From Streptomyces luteolus (GTDB lineage Bacteria > Actinomycetota > Actinomycetes > Streptomycetales > Streptomycetaceae), in contig NZ_JASCIS010000021.1 in assembly GCF_029968015.1 (NCBI RefSeq), positions 1 to 64,000 on the forward strand: a DNA stretch of 64,000 nt. Direction: 5' to 3'. Both the position numbers and the translations under genes were made by a program. Of the stretch, positions 53,421 through 61,879 are shown piece by piece. Position 1 is the stretch's first letter, and each line of letters opens with the position of its first letter. The notes below the pieces were generated by a model. The model worked only from the letters and a program-made list of their open reading frames with translations, was not told the origin of the DNA and did not search any database.

Positions 53421-54497
53421 ATGTCCACCGCACTGACCGATCTCAGCCCGTACCCGATCGTGCAGGCCCCCATGGCCGGTGGCGCATCCTGCCCTCCTCT
53501 CGCCGCGGCCGTCTCCGAAGCCGGCGGCCTCGGATTCCTGGCCGCCGGGTACAAGACCGCCGACGGCATGTACCAGGAGATCCAGCAGCTGCGCGGGCTC
53601 ACCGACCGGCCCTTCGGCGTCAACCTGTTCATGCCGCAGCCCGACTACGCCGACCCGAGCGCGATCGCCGTCTACGCCCACCAGCTCACCGGCGAGTCCG
53701 CCTGGTACGACGCCCCGCTCGGCGACCCGGACTCCGGGCGTGACGACGGCTATGAGGCCAAGCTGGCCATCCTCTTCGACGACCCCGTACCCCTCGTCTC
53801 CTTCACCTTCGGCTGCCCCACGCGGGACGTCCTCGAGGCCTTCGCGCGGGTCGGCACCACCACCGTCGTCACCGTCACCAGCGCCGAAGAGGCCCAGGCC
53901 GCGCAGTGGGCCGGCGCCGACGCGGTGTGCGTGCAGGGCGTCGAGGCCGGCGGCCACCAGGGCACGCACCGCGACGACCCCGAGCGCGACGGCAGCGGCG
54001 TCGGCCTGCTCGCGCTGATCGCCCAGGTGCGCGAGACCGTGCAGCTGCCGATCGTCGCGGCCGGCGGCCTGATGCGCGGCAGCCAGATCGCGGCCGTGCT
54101 CGCGGCCGGGGCGGAGGCGGCGCAGTTCGGCACCGCGTTCCTGGTCTGCCCCGAGTCGGGCGCGAACCCGCTGCACAAGCAGGCCATGACGAACCCCTTG
54201 TTCGTACGCACGGAACTCACCCGCGCGTTCTCCGGCCGCCCGGCGCGTGGCCTCGTCAACCGCTTCATGCGCGAGCACGGGCCTTACGCGCCCGCCGCGT
54301 ACCCGCAGGTCCACTACCTGACCGGCGGCATCCGCAAGGCGGCGGCCAAGGCCGGGGACGCGCAGGGCATGAGCCTGTGGGCGGGCCAGGGGCACCGGCT
54401 GAGCCGGGAGCTGCCCGCCGGTCAGCTGGTCGAGGTGCTCGCGGCCGAGCTGGACGCGGCGCGGGCGGGGCTCACCCAGCGGGGCGGCGCGCGATGA
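53421..54497 (+). CDS. Nitronate monooxygenase (FMN-dependent)
   Basis: 358 residues of the 2-nitropropane dioxygenase/NMO fold. PIVQAPMAGGASCPPLAAAV, EAGGLGFLAAGYKTADGMYQ and RPFGVNLFMPQP are at the N-terminus. GVEAGGHQGTH (the catalytic-His region), LPIVAAGGLMRGSQIAAVLA and AAQFGTAFLVCPES follow. It probably oxidises nitronates such as propionate-3-nitronate. Its stop overlaps the rsmE ATG (ATGA), so the two are coupled. Confidence 0.92.
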   Translation: MSTALTDLSPYPIVQAPMAGGASCPPLAAAVSEAGGLGFLAAGYKTADGMYQEIQQLRGLTDRPFGVNLFMPQPDYADPSAIAVYAHQLTGESAWYDAPLGDPDSGRDDGYEAKLAILFDDPVPLVSFTFGCPTRDVLEAFARVGTTTVVTVTSAEEAQAAQWAGADAVCVQGVEAGGHQGTHRDDPERDGSGVGLLALIAQVRETVQLPIVAAGGLMRGSQIAAVLAAGAEAAQFGTAFLVCPESGANPLHKQAMTNPLFVRTELTRAFSGRPARGLVNRFMREHGPYAPAAYPQVHYLTGGIRKAAAKAGDAQGMSLWAGQGHRLSRELPAGQLVEVLAAELDAARAGLTQRGGAR

Positions 54498-55231
54498 CCG
54501 CGCCGGTCTTCGTGGTGGACGAAGTCCCCTGCGGCGGCGGCGAGTTCGTACTCGACGGGCCCGAGGGCCGGCACGCGGTGTCGGTACGGCGGCTGCGCGC
54601 GGGGGAGCGGGTGGTCCTCACGGACGGGCTCGGCCGCGGCGCCTCGGCTGTCGTGCTCGCCGCGGAGGGCAAGGACCGGCTCACGGTCGAGCTGACCGGG
54701 TCCCTCGCGGACCCCGAGCCCGCGCCCCGCATCACCGTCGTCCAGGCTCTGCCCAAGGGCGACCGGGGCGAGTTGGCCGTGGAGACCATGACGGAGACCG
54801 GCGTCGACGCGATCGTGCCGTGGGCGGCGTCCCGTTGCATCACGCAGTGGCGCGGGGAGCGGGGGGTCAAGTCCCTCGGCAAGTGGCGGGCGACCGCCCG
54901 TGAGGCGGGCAAGCAGGCCCGCCGGCTGCGGTTCCCCGAGGTCGCCGACCTCGCCTCGACGAAGGACGTCGCGGAGCTGCTCGCCGGGGCGGCGTTCGCG
55001 GCGGTCCTGCACGAGGAGGGCAGTACGCCGCTGGCCTCGGCGGCGCTCCCCGCGACGGGTGACGTGATCCTGGTCGTCGGCCCCGAAGGCGGCGTCTCCC
55101 CCGAGGAGTTGGACCTCTTCGCGTCGTCGGGCGCGGCCCCGTACCGCCTGGGCCCGTCCGTCCTGCGCACGTCTACGGCCGGTACGGCGGCCACGGCACT
55201 GCTCCTCGGCCGCTCGGGCCGCTGGGGCTAG
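54494..55231 (+). CDS. rsmE: 16S rRNA m3U1498 methyltransferase
   Basis: 245 residues: an N-terminal PUA-like half (FVLDGPEGRHAVSVRRLRAG) and a C-terminal SPOUT methyltransferase half. The latter has ITVVQALPKGDRGELAVETM, TETGVDAIVPWAASRC, ILVVGPEGGVSPEELDLF (the SAM-knot GPEGG) and YRLGPSVLRTSTAGTAATAL. It methylates U1498 of 16S rRNA. It overlaps the upstream monooxygenase stop by 4 nt and faces a convergent gene across a large inverted repeat. The frame upstream of 54494 belongs to shadow sequence. Confidence 0.95.
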   Translation: MTAPVFVVDEVPCGGGEFVLDGPEGRHAVSVRRLRAGERVVLTDGLGRGASAVVLAAEGKDRLTVELTGSLADPEPAPRITVVQALPKGDRGELAVETMTETGVDAIVPWAASRCITQWRGERGVKSLGKWRATAREAGKQARRLRFPEVADLASTKDVAELLAGAAFAAVLHEEGSTPLASAALPATGDVILVVGPEGGVSPEELDLFASSGAAPYRLGPSVLRTSTAGTAATALLLGRSGRWG

Positions 55232-55283
55232 CCGGGTGCTTCTTTCCCCACCCCGCCCCTTCCCGAAGTCCTGCCGGACGGGC

Positions 55284-55355
55284 CTCCTCAAACGCCGGAG
55301 GGGCTGGGGGGGCGGCCCCAGACCGGCAAATTCAGCCCCTCCGGCGTTTGAGGAG
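55284..55355. repeat. 23-bp inverted repeat between convergent genes (block C pair)
   Basis: CTCCTCAAACGCCGGAGGGG (start of arm, 55284-55306) is the exact complement of the arm at 55333-55355, with a 26-nt loop. Block C continues to 55378 and ends in GGGGGCTGGCCCCC. The hairpin can act as a terminator for rsmE and for the opposing gene. Confidence 0.9.
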
Positions 55356-55407
55356 CGGGGGTCTGGGGGCTGGCCCCCAGTTCGGGAAGGGGCGGGGCGG
55401 GGAAGAC

Positions 55408-55761
55408 TCAGCCCGCGCTCCGGAACACCGTGTCGAACAGAACCCAGCCGTCCCGTTCGCCCACCCCCGGCAGCCACCCGCCCGCCCGTGCCGCATCCGC
55501 CAACTGCCGTACGGCTCCTGGCTTCCGCAGGTTCAGCAGCCTGCCGTCGCCCGTCGTGACGCAGCCCGCGTGCCACAAGCCGTCGGCCACGTACCGGCCC
55601 TCGCCCGCCCGGAACACCAGCCGCAAGGGGACCTTGGAGCCCTCCGCGTAGAGGCTGAGGACCTCGGCGCAGGGTCCCGTGCGGGAGTGGCGATGGCGGA
55701 CCGTCCAGAGGTACGTGGCGTCGTCGGTCACCAGCCGTCGCAGGCGATGGAGTCGGGGCAC
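55408..55761 (-). CDS. Conserved hypothetical protein (117 residues)
   Basis: VPRLHRLRRLVTDDATYLWT begins a small beta-rich protein (VRHRHSRTGPCAEVLSLYAE; VPLRLVFRAGEGRYVADGLW; DGWVLFDTVFRSAG). I chose the GTG at 55759-55761 because TACGGT lies exactly 6 nt upstream on the minus strand; the ATG at 55827 gives a 139-residue form that would overlap the divergent promoter. There is no signal or membrane segment. It resembles the small conserved proteins often found in streptomycetes beside regulators, but no family is recognised. Confidence 0.72.
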   Translation of the reverse strand: MPRLHRLRRLVTDDATYLWTVRHRHSRTGPCAEVLSLYAEGSKVPLRLVFRAGEGRYVADGLWHAGCVTTGDGRLLNLRKPGAVRQLADAARAGGWLPGVGERDGWVLFDTVFRSAG

Positions 55762-55767
55762 CCGCTC

Positions 55768-55773
55768 ACCGTA
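55768..55773 (-). promoter_or_regulatory. Leaderless -10 box of the 117-residue gene
   Basis: TACGGT on the minus strand ends 6 nt before the GTG at 55761. Confidence 0.5.
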
Positions 55774-55826
55774 GGCAAGGTCCGGCCAAGTGATCCAAAC
55801 CCCCCACGGCCGGTGCGTGACCTGCA

Positions 55827-55832
55827 TAGGCT
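55827..55832 (+). promoter_or_regulatory. Leaderless -10 box of the S41 protease gene
   Basis: TAGGCT ends 6 nt before the GTG at 55839; there is no ribosome-binding site. Confidence 0.55.
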
Positions 55833-55838
55833 GACCGA

Positions 55839-58800
55839 GTGACGCAGCCTGCCTACCTCCGGTTCCCGCATATTCAGGGCGACTTGGTCGCCTTCATCGC
55901 TGAGGACGACGTCTGGGTCGCGCCGCTCGACGGTGGTCGCGCTTGGCGTGTCAGCGCGGACAACATGCCGGTCGACCATCCGCGGATCTCGCCCGACGGC
56001 ACCCAGGTCGCCTGGACCTCCACCCGGGACGGCGCCCCCGAGGTGCACCTCGCGCCGGTCGACGGCGGTCCCGCCAAGCGGCTGACGCACTGGGGGAGTT
56101 GGAAGACCTCCGTGCGCGGCTGGACCCCGGACGGACAGGTCCTCGCCGTCACCACCGAGGGCCAGGCCTCACTGCGCCGCAGCTGGGCCCGTGCCGTGCC
56201 GCTCGACGGCGGGCCCGCGCGCACGCTGTCGTACGGGCCGGTCGGTGACCTCGCCTTCGGCCCCGGCGGCGAAGTGCTGCTGCAGAGCGTGACGATGGGC
56301 CGCGAGGCCGCGTACTGGAAGCGGTACCGCGGCGGCACGGCGGGGAAGTTGTGGATCGACCGGGCGGGAGAGGGCCAGTTCGTCCGCGTACTCGACGAGC
56401 TCGACGGGAACGCCGAGTATCCGCTGTGGGTCGGGGAGCGGATCGGGTTCCTGTCCGATCACGAAGGGGTCGGGGCCGTCTACTCCTCCCTGCCCGACGG
56501 CAGCGATCTGCGCAGGCACACCCCGCTCGACGGCAGCGATCTGCGCAGGCACACCCCGCTCGACGGCAGCGATCTGCGCAGGCACACCCCGCTCGACGGC
56601 AGCGACCTGCGCAGGCACACCCCGCTCGACGGCTTCTACGCGCGGCACGCCGCCACCGACGGGCGCCGCGTCGTCTACTCCGCGGCCGGTGAACTCTGGC
56701 TCCTCGACAGCCTCGACAGCCTCGACGACCGCACGGCCGTCGAACCCCGCCGCCTCGACATCAGCCTCGGCGGGCAGCGCACCGACCTGCAGCCGCACCC
56801 CGTCCGGCCCGAGCGGTACCTCGGCACCGCCGCCCCCGACCACACCGGCCGGGGCAGCGCCGTCTCCGTGCGCGGCGCCGTGCACTGGGTCACCCACCGC
56901 GACGGCCCCGCCCGCACCCTCACCGCCGAACTGGGCGTACGCGCGCGCCTGCCCCGCACCTTCCGGGTGGAGGGCGAGGAGCATGTGGTGTGGGTGACGG
57001 ACGCCGAGGGTGACGACGCCCTGGAGTTCTCCCCGGCCACCGGCGTCGCGCCCGGCGGGACCGTACGGCGGGTCGCCGCGGGGCAGTTGGGCCGGGTGCT
57101 GTCGCTCGCCATGGCGCCCGACGGCAGCCGCGCCGCCGTCACCTCGCACGACGGGCGGATCCTGCTCGTCGAGCGCGCCTCCGGGGAGGTCAGGGAGGTC
57201 GACCGCAGCGAGCACGGCGAGGCGTCCGGGCTCGTCTTCTCGCCCGACTCCGGCTGGCTCGCCTGGTCCCACGCCGGGCCCTCCCCGCTGCGCCAGCTCA
57301 AGCTGGCCAACACCACCGACCTCACCGTCTCCGAGGCGACCCCGCTGCGCTTCTGCGACTACGCGCCCGCGTTCACCCTCGACGGCCGGCATCTCGCGTT
57401 CCTCTCCGAGCGCTCCTTCGACCCGGTCTACGACGTGCACGTCTTCGACCTGGCCTTCGTCGGCGCCTGCCGCCCGCACCTCATCACCCTGTCCGCGACG
57501 ACGCCGTCGCCGTTCGGACCGCAGCGGCACGGCCGGCCCTTCGAGAGCGCCGAGAAGTCCGGCGAGGTGCAAGGAGGCGACGACGCGCCCACCACGCGTA
57601 TCGACCTCGACGGGCTCGCCGACCGGATCGTGCCCTTCCCCGTGGAGGCCGCCCGCTACTCCACGCTGCGCGCCGCCAAGGACGGCCTGCTCTGGCTGCG
57701 CCACCCGGTCCGCGGCGCGCTCGGCGCCAACCGCGCGGGCCTGGACGACCTCGGCCCGCAGACCGCGCTCGAACGGTACGACCTGGCCCAGCGCCGGATC
57801 GAGGAACTCCACTCCGACGCCGACCACTTCAGCGTCAGCGGCGACGGCAAGCGCGTCCTGCTGCGCAGCGGCGACCAGCTGAAGGTGGTCCCCAGCGACC
57901 GCCGCGCCCCCGCCGACGACGACGGCGACAGCCACATCACCGTCGACCTGTCCCGTATCCGCCAGAACGTCGACCCCGTCGCCGAGTGGCGGCAGATGTT
58001 CGACGAGACCGGCCGCCTCATGCGGGACCACTTCTGGCGCGCGGACATGGGCGGCGTCGACTGGGAGGCCGTCTGCGCGCGGTACCGCCCCGTCGTCGAC
58101 CGCCTCGCCACCCACGACGACCTCGTCGACCTGCTCTACGAACTCCACGGCGAGCTCGGCACCTCGCACGCCTACGTCAGCGGACCCGGCGGGTACGGCG
58201 GCTCCGACACCCGGCAGGGACTGCTCGGCGCCGACATCTCCCTGCATGAGGACGGCAGTTGGCGCGTCGACCGCGTCCTCGCCTCCGAGACGTCCGACCC
58301 GCACGCCCGCTCGCCGCTCGCCGCACCCGGCGTCGCGGTGCGCCCGGGGGACGCGCTGCTCGCGGTCGACGGGCGGCCCGTCGACTCCGTCACCGGTCCG
58401 GGGCCGCTGCTCGTGGGCGCCGCGGGCCGGCCCGTCGAGCTGACCATCTCCCCGTCCGGCGGCGGCGATCCGCGGCACGCGGTGGTCGTGCCGATCGACG
58501 ACGAGGAGCCGCTGCGGTACCACGCGTGGGTCGCGGACCGGCGGGCGTACGTGCACGAGAAGTCCGAGGGGCGCCTCGGCTACCTCCACGTCCCCGACAT
58601 GCAGGCGCCCGGCTGGGCCCAGATCCACCGCGACCTGCGGGTGGAGGTGGCCAAGGAGGGCCTGATCGTCGACGTACGCGAGAACCGCGGCGGGCACACC
58701 TCGCAGCTCGTCGTGGAGAAGCTGGCCCGCCGCATCGTCGGCTGGGACCTGCCGCGCGGACAGGCGGCCTACAGCTACCCCCTTGACGCGCCGCGCGGGC

Positions 58801-59162
58801 CCGTCGTCGCCGTCGCCAACGAGTTCTCCGGCTCCGACGGCGACATCGTCAACGCCGCGATCAAGGCCCTCGGCATCGGTCCCGTGGTGGGTACGCGGAC
58901 CTGGGGCGGCGTCGTCGGCATCGACAGCCGCTACCGCCTCGTCGACGGAACCCTTGTCACGCAGCCCAAGTACGCGATCTGGCTGGAGGGTTACGGGTGG
59001 TCGGTGGAGAACCACGGCGTCGACCCGGACGTCGAGGTCGTCACGGCACCCCAGGACTACGCGTCCGGACGCGATCCTCAGCTGGACGAGGCGGTTCGGA
59101 TGGCGTTGGCGGTGCTGGCGGAGAACCCGGCGAAGCGGCCCCCGGAACTCCCGCCCCTGTAA
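55839..59162 (+). CDS. Tricorn-protease-like S41 peptidase
   Basis: 1107 residues, close to archaeal tricorn. Two beta-propellers form the first ~690 residues (YLRFPHIQGDLVAFIAEDDV; VSADNMPVDHPRISPDGTQV; FSPDSGWLAWSHAGPSP). A C1-type helical region (RQMFDETGRLMRDHFWRADM), a PDZ domain (APGVAVRPGDALLAVDGRPV) and the S41 catalytic domain follow (IVDVRENRGGHTSQLVVEKL; VAVANEFSGSDGDIVNAAIK with the nucleophile Ser near residue 997; GTRTWGGVVGI). It probably degrades peptides released by the proteasome or other proteases. A 33-bp tandem repeat expands one propeller blade (56496-56627). Confidence 0.9.
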   Translation: MTQPAYLRFPHIQGDLVAFIAEDDVWVAPLDGGRAWRVSADNMPVDHPRISPDGTQVAWTSTRDGAPEVHLAPVDGGPAKRLTHWGSWKTSVRGWTPDGQVLAVTTEGQASLRRSWARAVPLDGGPARTLSYGPVGDLAFGPGGEVLLQSVTMGREAAYWKRYRGGTAGKLWIDRAGEGQFVRVLDELDGNAEYPLWVGERIGFLSDHEGVGAVYSSLPDGSDLRRHTPLDGSDLRRHTPLDGSDLRRHTPLDGSDLRRHTPLDGFYARHAATDGRRVVYSAAGELWLLDSLDSLDDRTAVEPRRLDISLGGQRTDLQPHPVRPERYLGTAAPDHTGRGSAVSVRGAVHWVTHRDGPARTLTAELGVRARLPRTFRVEGEEHVVWVTDAEGDDALEFSPATGVAPGGTVRRVAAGQLGRVLSLAMAPDGSRAAVTSHDGRILLVERASGEVREVDRSEHGEASGLVFSPDSGWLAWSHAGPSPLRQLKLANTTDLTVSEATPLRFCDYAPAFTLDGRHLAFLSERSFDPVYDVHVFDLAFVGACRPHLITLSATTPSPFGPQRHGRPFESAEKSGEVQGGDDAPTTRIDLDGLADRIVPFPVEAARYSTLRAAKDGLLWLRHPVRGALGANRAGLDDLGPQTALERYDLAQRRIEELHSDADHFSVSGDGKRVLLRSGDQLKVVPSDRRAPADDDGDSHITVDLSRIRQNVDPVAEWRQMFDETGRLMRDHFWRADMGGVDWEAVCARYRPVVDRLATHDDLVDLLYELHGELGTSHAYVSGPGGYGGSDTRQGLLGADISLHEDGSWRVDRVLASETSDPHARSPLAAPGVAVRPGDALLAVDGRPVDSVTGPGPLLVGAAGRPVELTISPSGGGDPRHAVVVPIDDEEPLRYHAWVADRRAYVHEKSEGRLGYLHVPDMQAPGWAQIHRDLRVEVAKEGLIVDVRENRGGHTSQLVVEKLARRIVGWDLPRGQAAYSYPLDAPRGPVVAVANEFSGSDGDIVNAAIKALGIGPVVGTRTWGGVVGIDSRYRLVDGTLVTQPKYAIWLEGYGWSVENHGVDPDVEVVTAPQDYASGRDPQLDEAVRMALAVLAENPAKRPPELPPL
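56496..56627 (+). repeat. 33-bp in-frame tandem repeat, 4 copies, in the S41 protease
   Basis: Units at 56496, 56529, 56562 and 56595 encode DGSDLRRHTPL four times. The first three are identical at DNA level and the fourth differs by one base, which implies a very recent expansion from one blade segment. Confidence 0.97.
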
Positions 59163-59186
59163 CCCCCGGGGGGCTCCGCCCCCGGC

Positions 59187-59235
59187 CCCCCTCCCCCAAG
59201 CTCTCGGCTTCGCTCGAGCAGGGGGGACCCCCATC
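59187..59235 (+). repeat. 49-bp dispersed hairpin repeat, copy 2
   Basis: Identical over 49 nt to 8660-8708, same orientation. Here it follows the S41 protease stop and a GGGGCTCCGCCCC hairpin, and leads into a partial inverted block C (CTCAAACGCCGGAGAGGCTG). Confidence 0.9.
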
Positions 59236-59282
59236 TCAAACGCCGGAGAGGCTGATCTCTGCCATCTTTCGGCTGCGGCTCC

Positions 59283-59315
59283 GTCGTGGCTGGTCGCGCA
59301 GTTCCCCGCGCCCCT
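59283..59315 (+). repeat. Block B, 33-bp dispersed repeat, copy 2
   Basis: Identical to 49130-49162 and 61718-61750; begins GTCGTGGCTGGTCGCGCAG. It lies between the protease and HIT genes. Confidence 0.92.
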
Positions 59316-59384
59316 TTCGGGGGCCTGGTCGCCGGATACGATGCGCACGTACAAGACCGAACGCGCACCGAGGAGGCCGACCCC

Positions 59385-59738
59385 ATGGCCGGTGAGGCAA
59401 ACGCCGACTGCCTGTTCTGCAAGATCATCGCAGGCGAGGTGCCCGCAACCGTCGTACGCGAGACTGACACCACGTACGCCTTCCGCGACATCAACCCCCA
59501 GGCACCCACCCACGTCCTGGTCATCCCCAAGGCCCACTACCCGGACGCCGCCACCCTCGCCGCCGCCGAACCGCAGATCACCGCCGACCTGCTGCGCGAG
59601 GCGGGAGTGGTCGCCGCGGAGGAGAAGCTGGAGAGCTACCGCGTGGTGTTCAACACCGGCAGCGGCGCCGGTCAGACCGTGTTCCACGCGCACGCCCACC
59701 TCCTCGGCGGCCGCGGCATGCAGTGGCCCCCCGGATAA
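59385..59738 (+). CDS. HIT family (HINT-like) nucleotide hydrolase
   Basis: 117 residues with ADCLFCKIIAGEVPATVV at the N-terminus, APTHVLVIPKAHY and the HIT motif VFHAHAHLLGGR (the nucleophilic central His). These proteins hydrolyse adenosine phosphoramidates such as aminoacyl-AMP. The ATG at 59385 has GAGGAGG upstream; the longer frame runs through repeat block B and is not credible. TACGAT near 59336 is a possible -10 box. It is followed after 50 nt by RNase Z, a common neighbour in streptomycetes. Confidence 0.93.
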   Translation: MAGEANADCLFCKIIAGEVPATVVRETDTTYAFRDINPQAPTHVLVIPKAHYPDAATLAAAEPQITADLLREAGVVAAEEKLESYRVVFNTGSGAGQTVFHAHAHLLGGRGMQWPPG

Positions 59739-59788
59739 CCGGCGAGCCGAAAACCCCAGACCCAAGAACCGGTAACTGGTAACTCACT

Positions 59789-60697
59789 TTGTCCGTACGA
59801 GAATTCGTCGTCCTCGGCACCGCCAGCCAGGTGCCGACGCGGCACCGCAACCACAACGGCTACCTGCTGCGCTGGGACGGCCAGGGCATCCTCTTCGACC
59901 CCGGTGAGGGCACCCAGCGGCAGATGCTGCGTGCCGGAGTCGCCGCGCACGACATCGACCGGATCTGCGTCACGCACTTCCACGGCGACCACTCCCTCGG
60001 CCTCGCCGGGGTGATCCAGCGGATCAACCTGGACCGCGTGCCGCACGAGGTCACCGCCCACTACCCGCGCTCCGGGCAGCACTTCTTCGACCGGCTCCGC
60101 TACGCCACCGCCTACCGCGAGACCGTCAAGCTGACCGAGGCCCCGGTCGGCGCCGACGGAGTGCTGGCCGCCACGCCCGCGTACACCCTCGAAGCGCACC
60201 GGCTGTCGCACCCGGTGGAGTCCTTCGGGTACCGGCTCGTCGAGCCCGACGGGCGGCGGATGGTGCCCGCACTGCTGGCCGAGCGCGGTATCGCGGGACC
60301 GGACGTGGGGCGGCTGCAGCGCGCGGGTGAGCTGCGCGGGGTGCGGATCGAGGACGTCAGCGAGGTGCGGCGCGGGCAGCGGTTCGCGTTCGTCATGGAC
60401 ACCCGCCTCTGCGACGGCGTGCACGCGCTCGCCGAGGGCTGCGACCTGCTCGTCATCGAGTCGACCTTCCTCGACGAGGACGAGCAACTCGCCCGCGACC
60501 ACGGCCACTTGACGTCCGGGCAGGCCGCGGCGGCGGCGCGCGACGCGGGCGTGCGGCACCTGGTCCTGACGCACTTCTCCCAGCGGTACGCGGACCCGCA
60601 GGAGTTCGCCCGGCAGGCCCGCGCCGCCGGGTTCACGGGGGAACTGACCGTGGCGGCCGACCTGTCGACCGTCCCTGTGCCCAAGCGCCATACCTGA
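59789..60697 (+). CDS. rnz: Ribonuclease Z
   Basis: tRNA 3'-processing endonuclease of the MBL fold. 302 residues: VLGTASQVPTRHRNHNGYLL, LFDPGEGTQRQMLRAGV, ICVTHFHGDHSLGLAGVIQR (HxHxDH) and VLTHFSQRY near the C-terminus, with RFAFVMDTRLCDG between. The flexible-arm region is of the short bacterial RNase Z type. The start is a TTG at 59789 without a strong ribosome-binding site; two copies of GGTAACT lie just upstream. Identification is secure, the start less so. Confidence 0.93.
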   Translation: MSVREFVVLGTASQVPTRHRNHNGYLLRWDGQGILFDPGEGTQRQMLRAGVAAHDIDRICVTHFHGDHSLGLAGVIQRINLDRVPHEVTAHYPRSGQHFFDRLRYATAYRETVKLTEAPVGADGVLAATPAYTLEAHRLSHPVESFGYRLVEPDGRRMVPALLAERGIAGPDVGRLQRAGELRGVRIEDVSEVRRGQRFAFVMDTRLCDGVHALAEGCDLLVIESTFLDEDEQLARDHGHLTSGQAAAAARDAGVRHLVLTHFSQRYADPQEFARQARAAGFTGELTVAADLSTVPVPKRHT

Positions 60698-60718
60698 CCC
60701 GCTCGCGAAAGTACGCAC

Positions 60719-61711
60719 ATGCACCTTCCCAAGGCCGAACTCCACCTCCACATCGAAGGCACCCTCGAACCCGAACTGGCCTTCGCGCTCGCCGCCCGCA
60801 ACGGCGTCGAACTGCCCTACGCCGACACCGAGGAGCTGCGCCGCGCGTACCTCTTCGAGGACCTGCAGTCCTTCCTCGACCTGTACTACGGACTGATGGC
60901 AGTGCTGCACACCGAGGCCGACTTCGAGGAGCTCGCCGACGCCTATCTGGCGCGCGCCGCCGAACAGGGCGTACGGCACGCGGAGATCTTCTTCGACCCG
61001 CAGGCGCACACCGCGCGCGGCGTCGCCATCGGCACGGTGATCGAGGGCCTCGCCCGCGCCCTCGACCGCAGCAGGGAGCGGCACGGCATCTCCACTCGCC
61101 TGATCATGTGCTTCCTGCGCGACGAGTCCGCCGAGTCGGCCCTCGCGACCCTTGAGGCCGCGAAGCCGTATCTGCACCGGATCACCGGCGTCGGCCTCGA
61201 CTCGGCGGAGGTCGGCCACCCGCCCGCCAAGTTCCGCGAGGTGTACGAGGCGGCCGCCGCGCTCGGCCTGCGCCGGGTCGCGCACGCGGGGGAGGAGGGG
61301 CCGGCGGCGTACATCACGGAGGCCCTGGACGTGCTCGGCGTCGAGCGGATCGACCACGGGCTGCGGTGCATGGAGGACCCCGCGCTGGTCGAGCGGCTCG
61401 TCCGGGACCGCGTCCCGCTGACTCTGTGCCCGCTGTCGAACGTGCGGCTCCGCGCGGTGGACGTCCTTGAGGACCACCCGCTGCCGCGGATGATGGCCGC
61501 GGGGTTGCTGTGCACGGTCAACTCGGATGATCCGTCGTACTTCGGGGGGTACGTGGGCGATACGTTCCACGCGGTCCGCGAGGCCCTCGCCCTCGACCAC
61601 GACCAGCTGCGCGAACTGGCCCGGAACTCGTTCCTGGCGTCCTTCCTGGAGGAGGACGAGGCTTTGCGGGAGCGGTACTTGGCGGAGGTTGAGGCGTACG
61701 AGTTCGACTGA
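60719..61711 (+). CDS. Adenine/adenosine deaminase (adenine deaminase signature)
   Basis: 330 residues of the adenosine deaminase superfamily. Zinc site KAELHLHIEGTLEPEL, later RVAHAGEEG, RIDHGLRC and CTVNSDDPSYFGG. Adenosine deaminases normally have a Ser after HxDG, whereas HxEGTLEPEL together with GLDSAEVGHPPAKF are features of the adenine-deaminase branch (as in yeast Aah1). I therefore favour adenine as substrate, converting it to hypoxanthine for purine salvage. It is 21 nt downstream of RNase Z. The ATG at 60719 fits the motif spacing. Confidence 0.85.
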   Translation: MHLPKAELHLHIEGTLEPELAFALAARNGVELPYADTEELRRAYLFEDLQSFLDLYYGLMAVLHTEADFEELADAYLARAAEQGVRHAEIFFDPQAHTARGVAIGTVIEGLARALDRSRERHGISTRLIMCFLRDESAESALATLEAAKPYLHRITGVGLDSAEVGHPPAKFREVYEAAAALGLRRVAHAGEEGPAAYITEALDVLGVERIDHGLRCMEDPALVERLVRDRVPLTLCPLSNVRLRAVDVLEDHPLPRMMAAGLLCTVNSDDPSYFGGYVGDTFHAVREALALDHDQLRELARNSFLASFLEEDEALRERYLAEVEAYEFD

Positions 61712-61717
61712 CCCGCC

Positions 61718-61861
61718 GTCGTGGCTGGTCGCGCAGTTCCCCGCGCCCCTTACGGGGCACAATTCAGCCCCTCCGGCGTTTGAGGAGCGGGGGTCCGGGG
61801 GCTGGCCCCCGAAGCGCCGCAGCCACGCGGCGCCAGCCGCAGATCGGACACAGTCGGGAAG
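61718..61861 (+). repeat. Composite intergenic repeat cluster after the deaminase gene
   Basis: Block B (61718-61750), block C (61765-61810) and inverted block E (about 61811-61861), ending CGGGAAGGGGCGGG. B and C are identical in sequence and order to the hemW 3' cluster; E is inverted relative to it. Confidence 0.9.
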
Positions 61862-61879
61862 GGGCGGGTAGGGGAGTCA

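Noticed and set aside
56496..56627. CRISPR-like array
   Set aside because: The repeats are directly abutting without spacers and lie in frame inside a coding gene.
56169..59765. 1198-residue open frame opposite the S41 protease
   Set aside because: Runs through dispersed repeats and the HIT gene; the apparent repeated VERGVPAQIAA units are only the antisense of the 33-bp tandem repeat.
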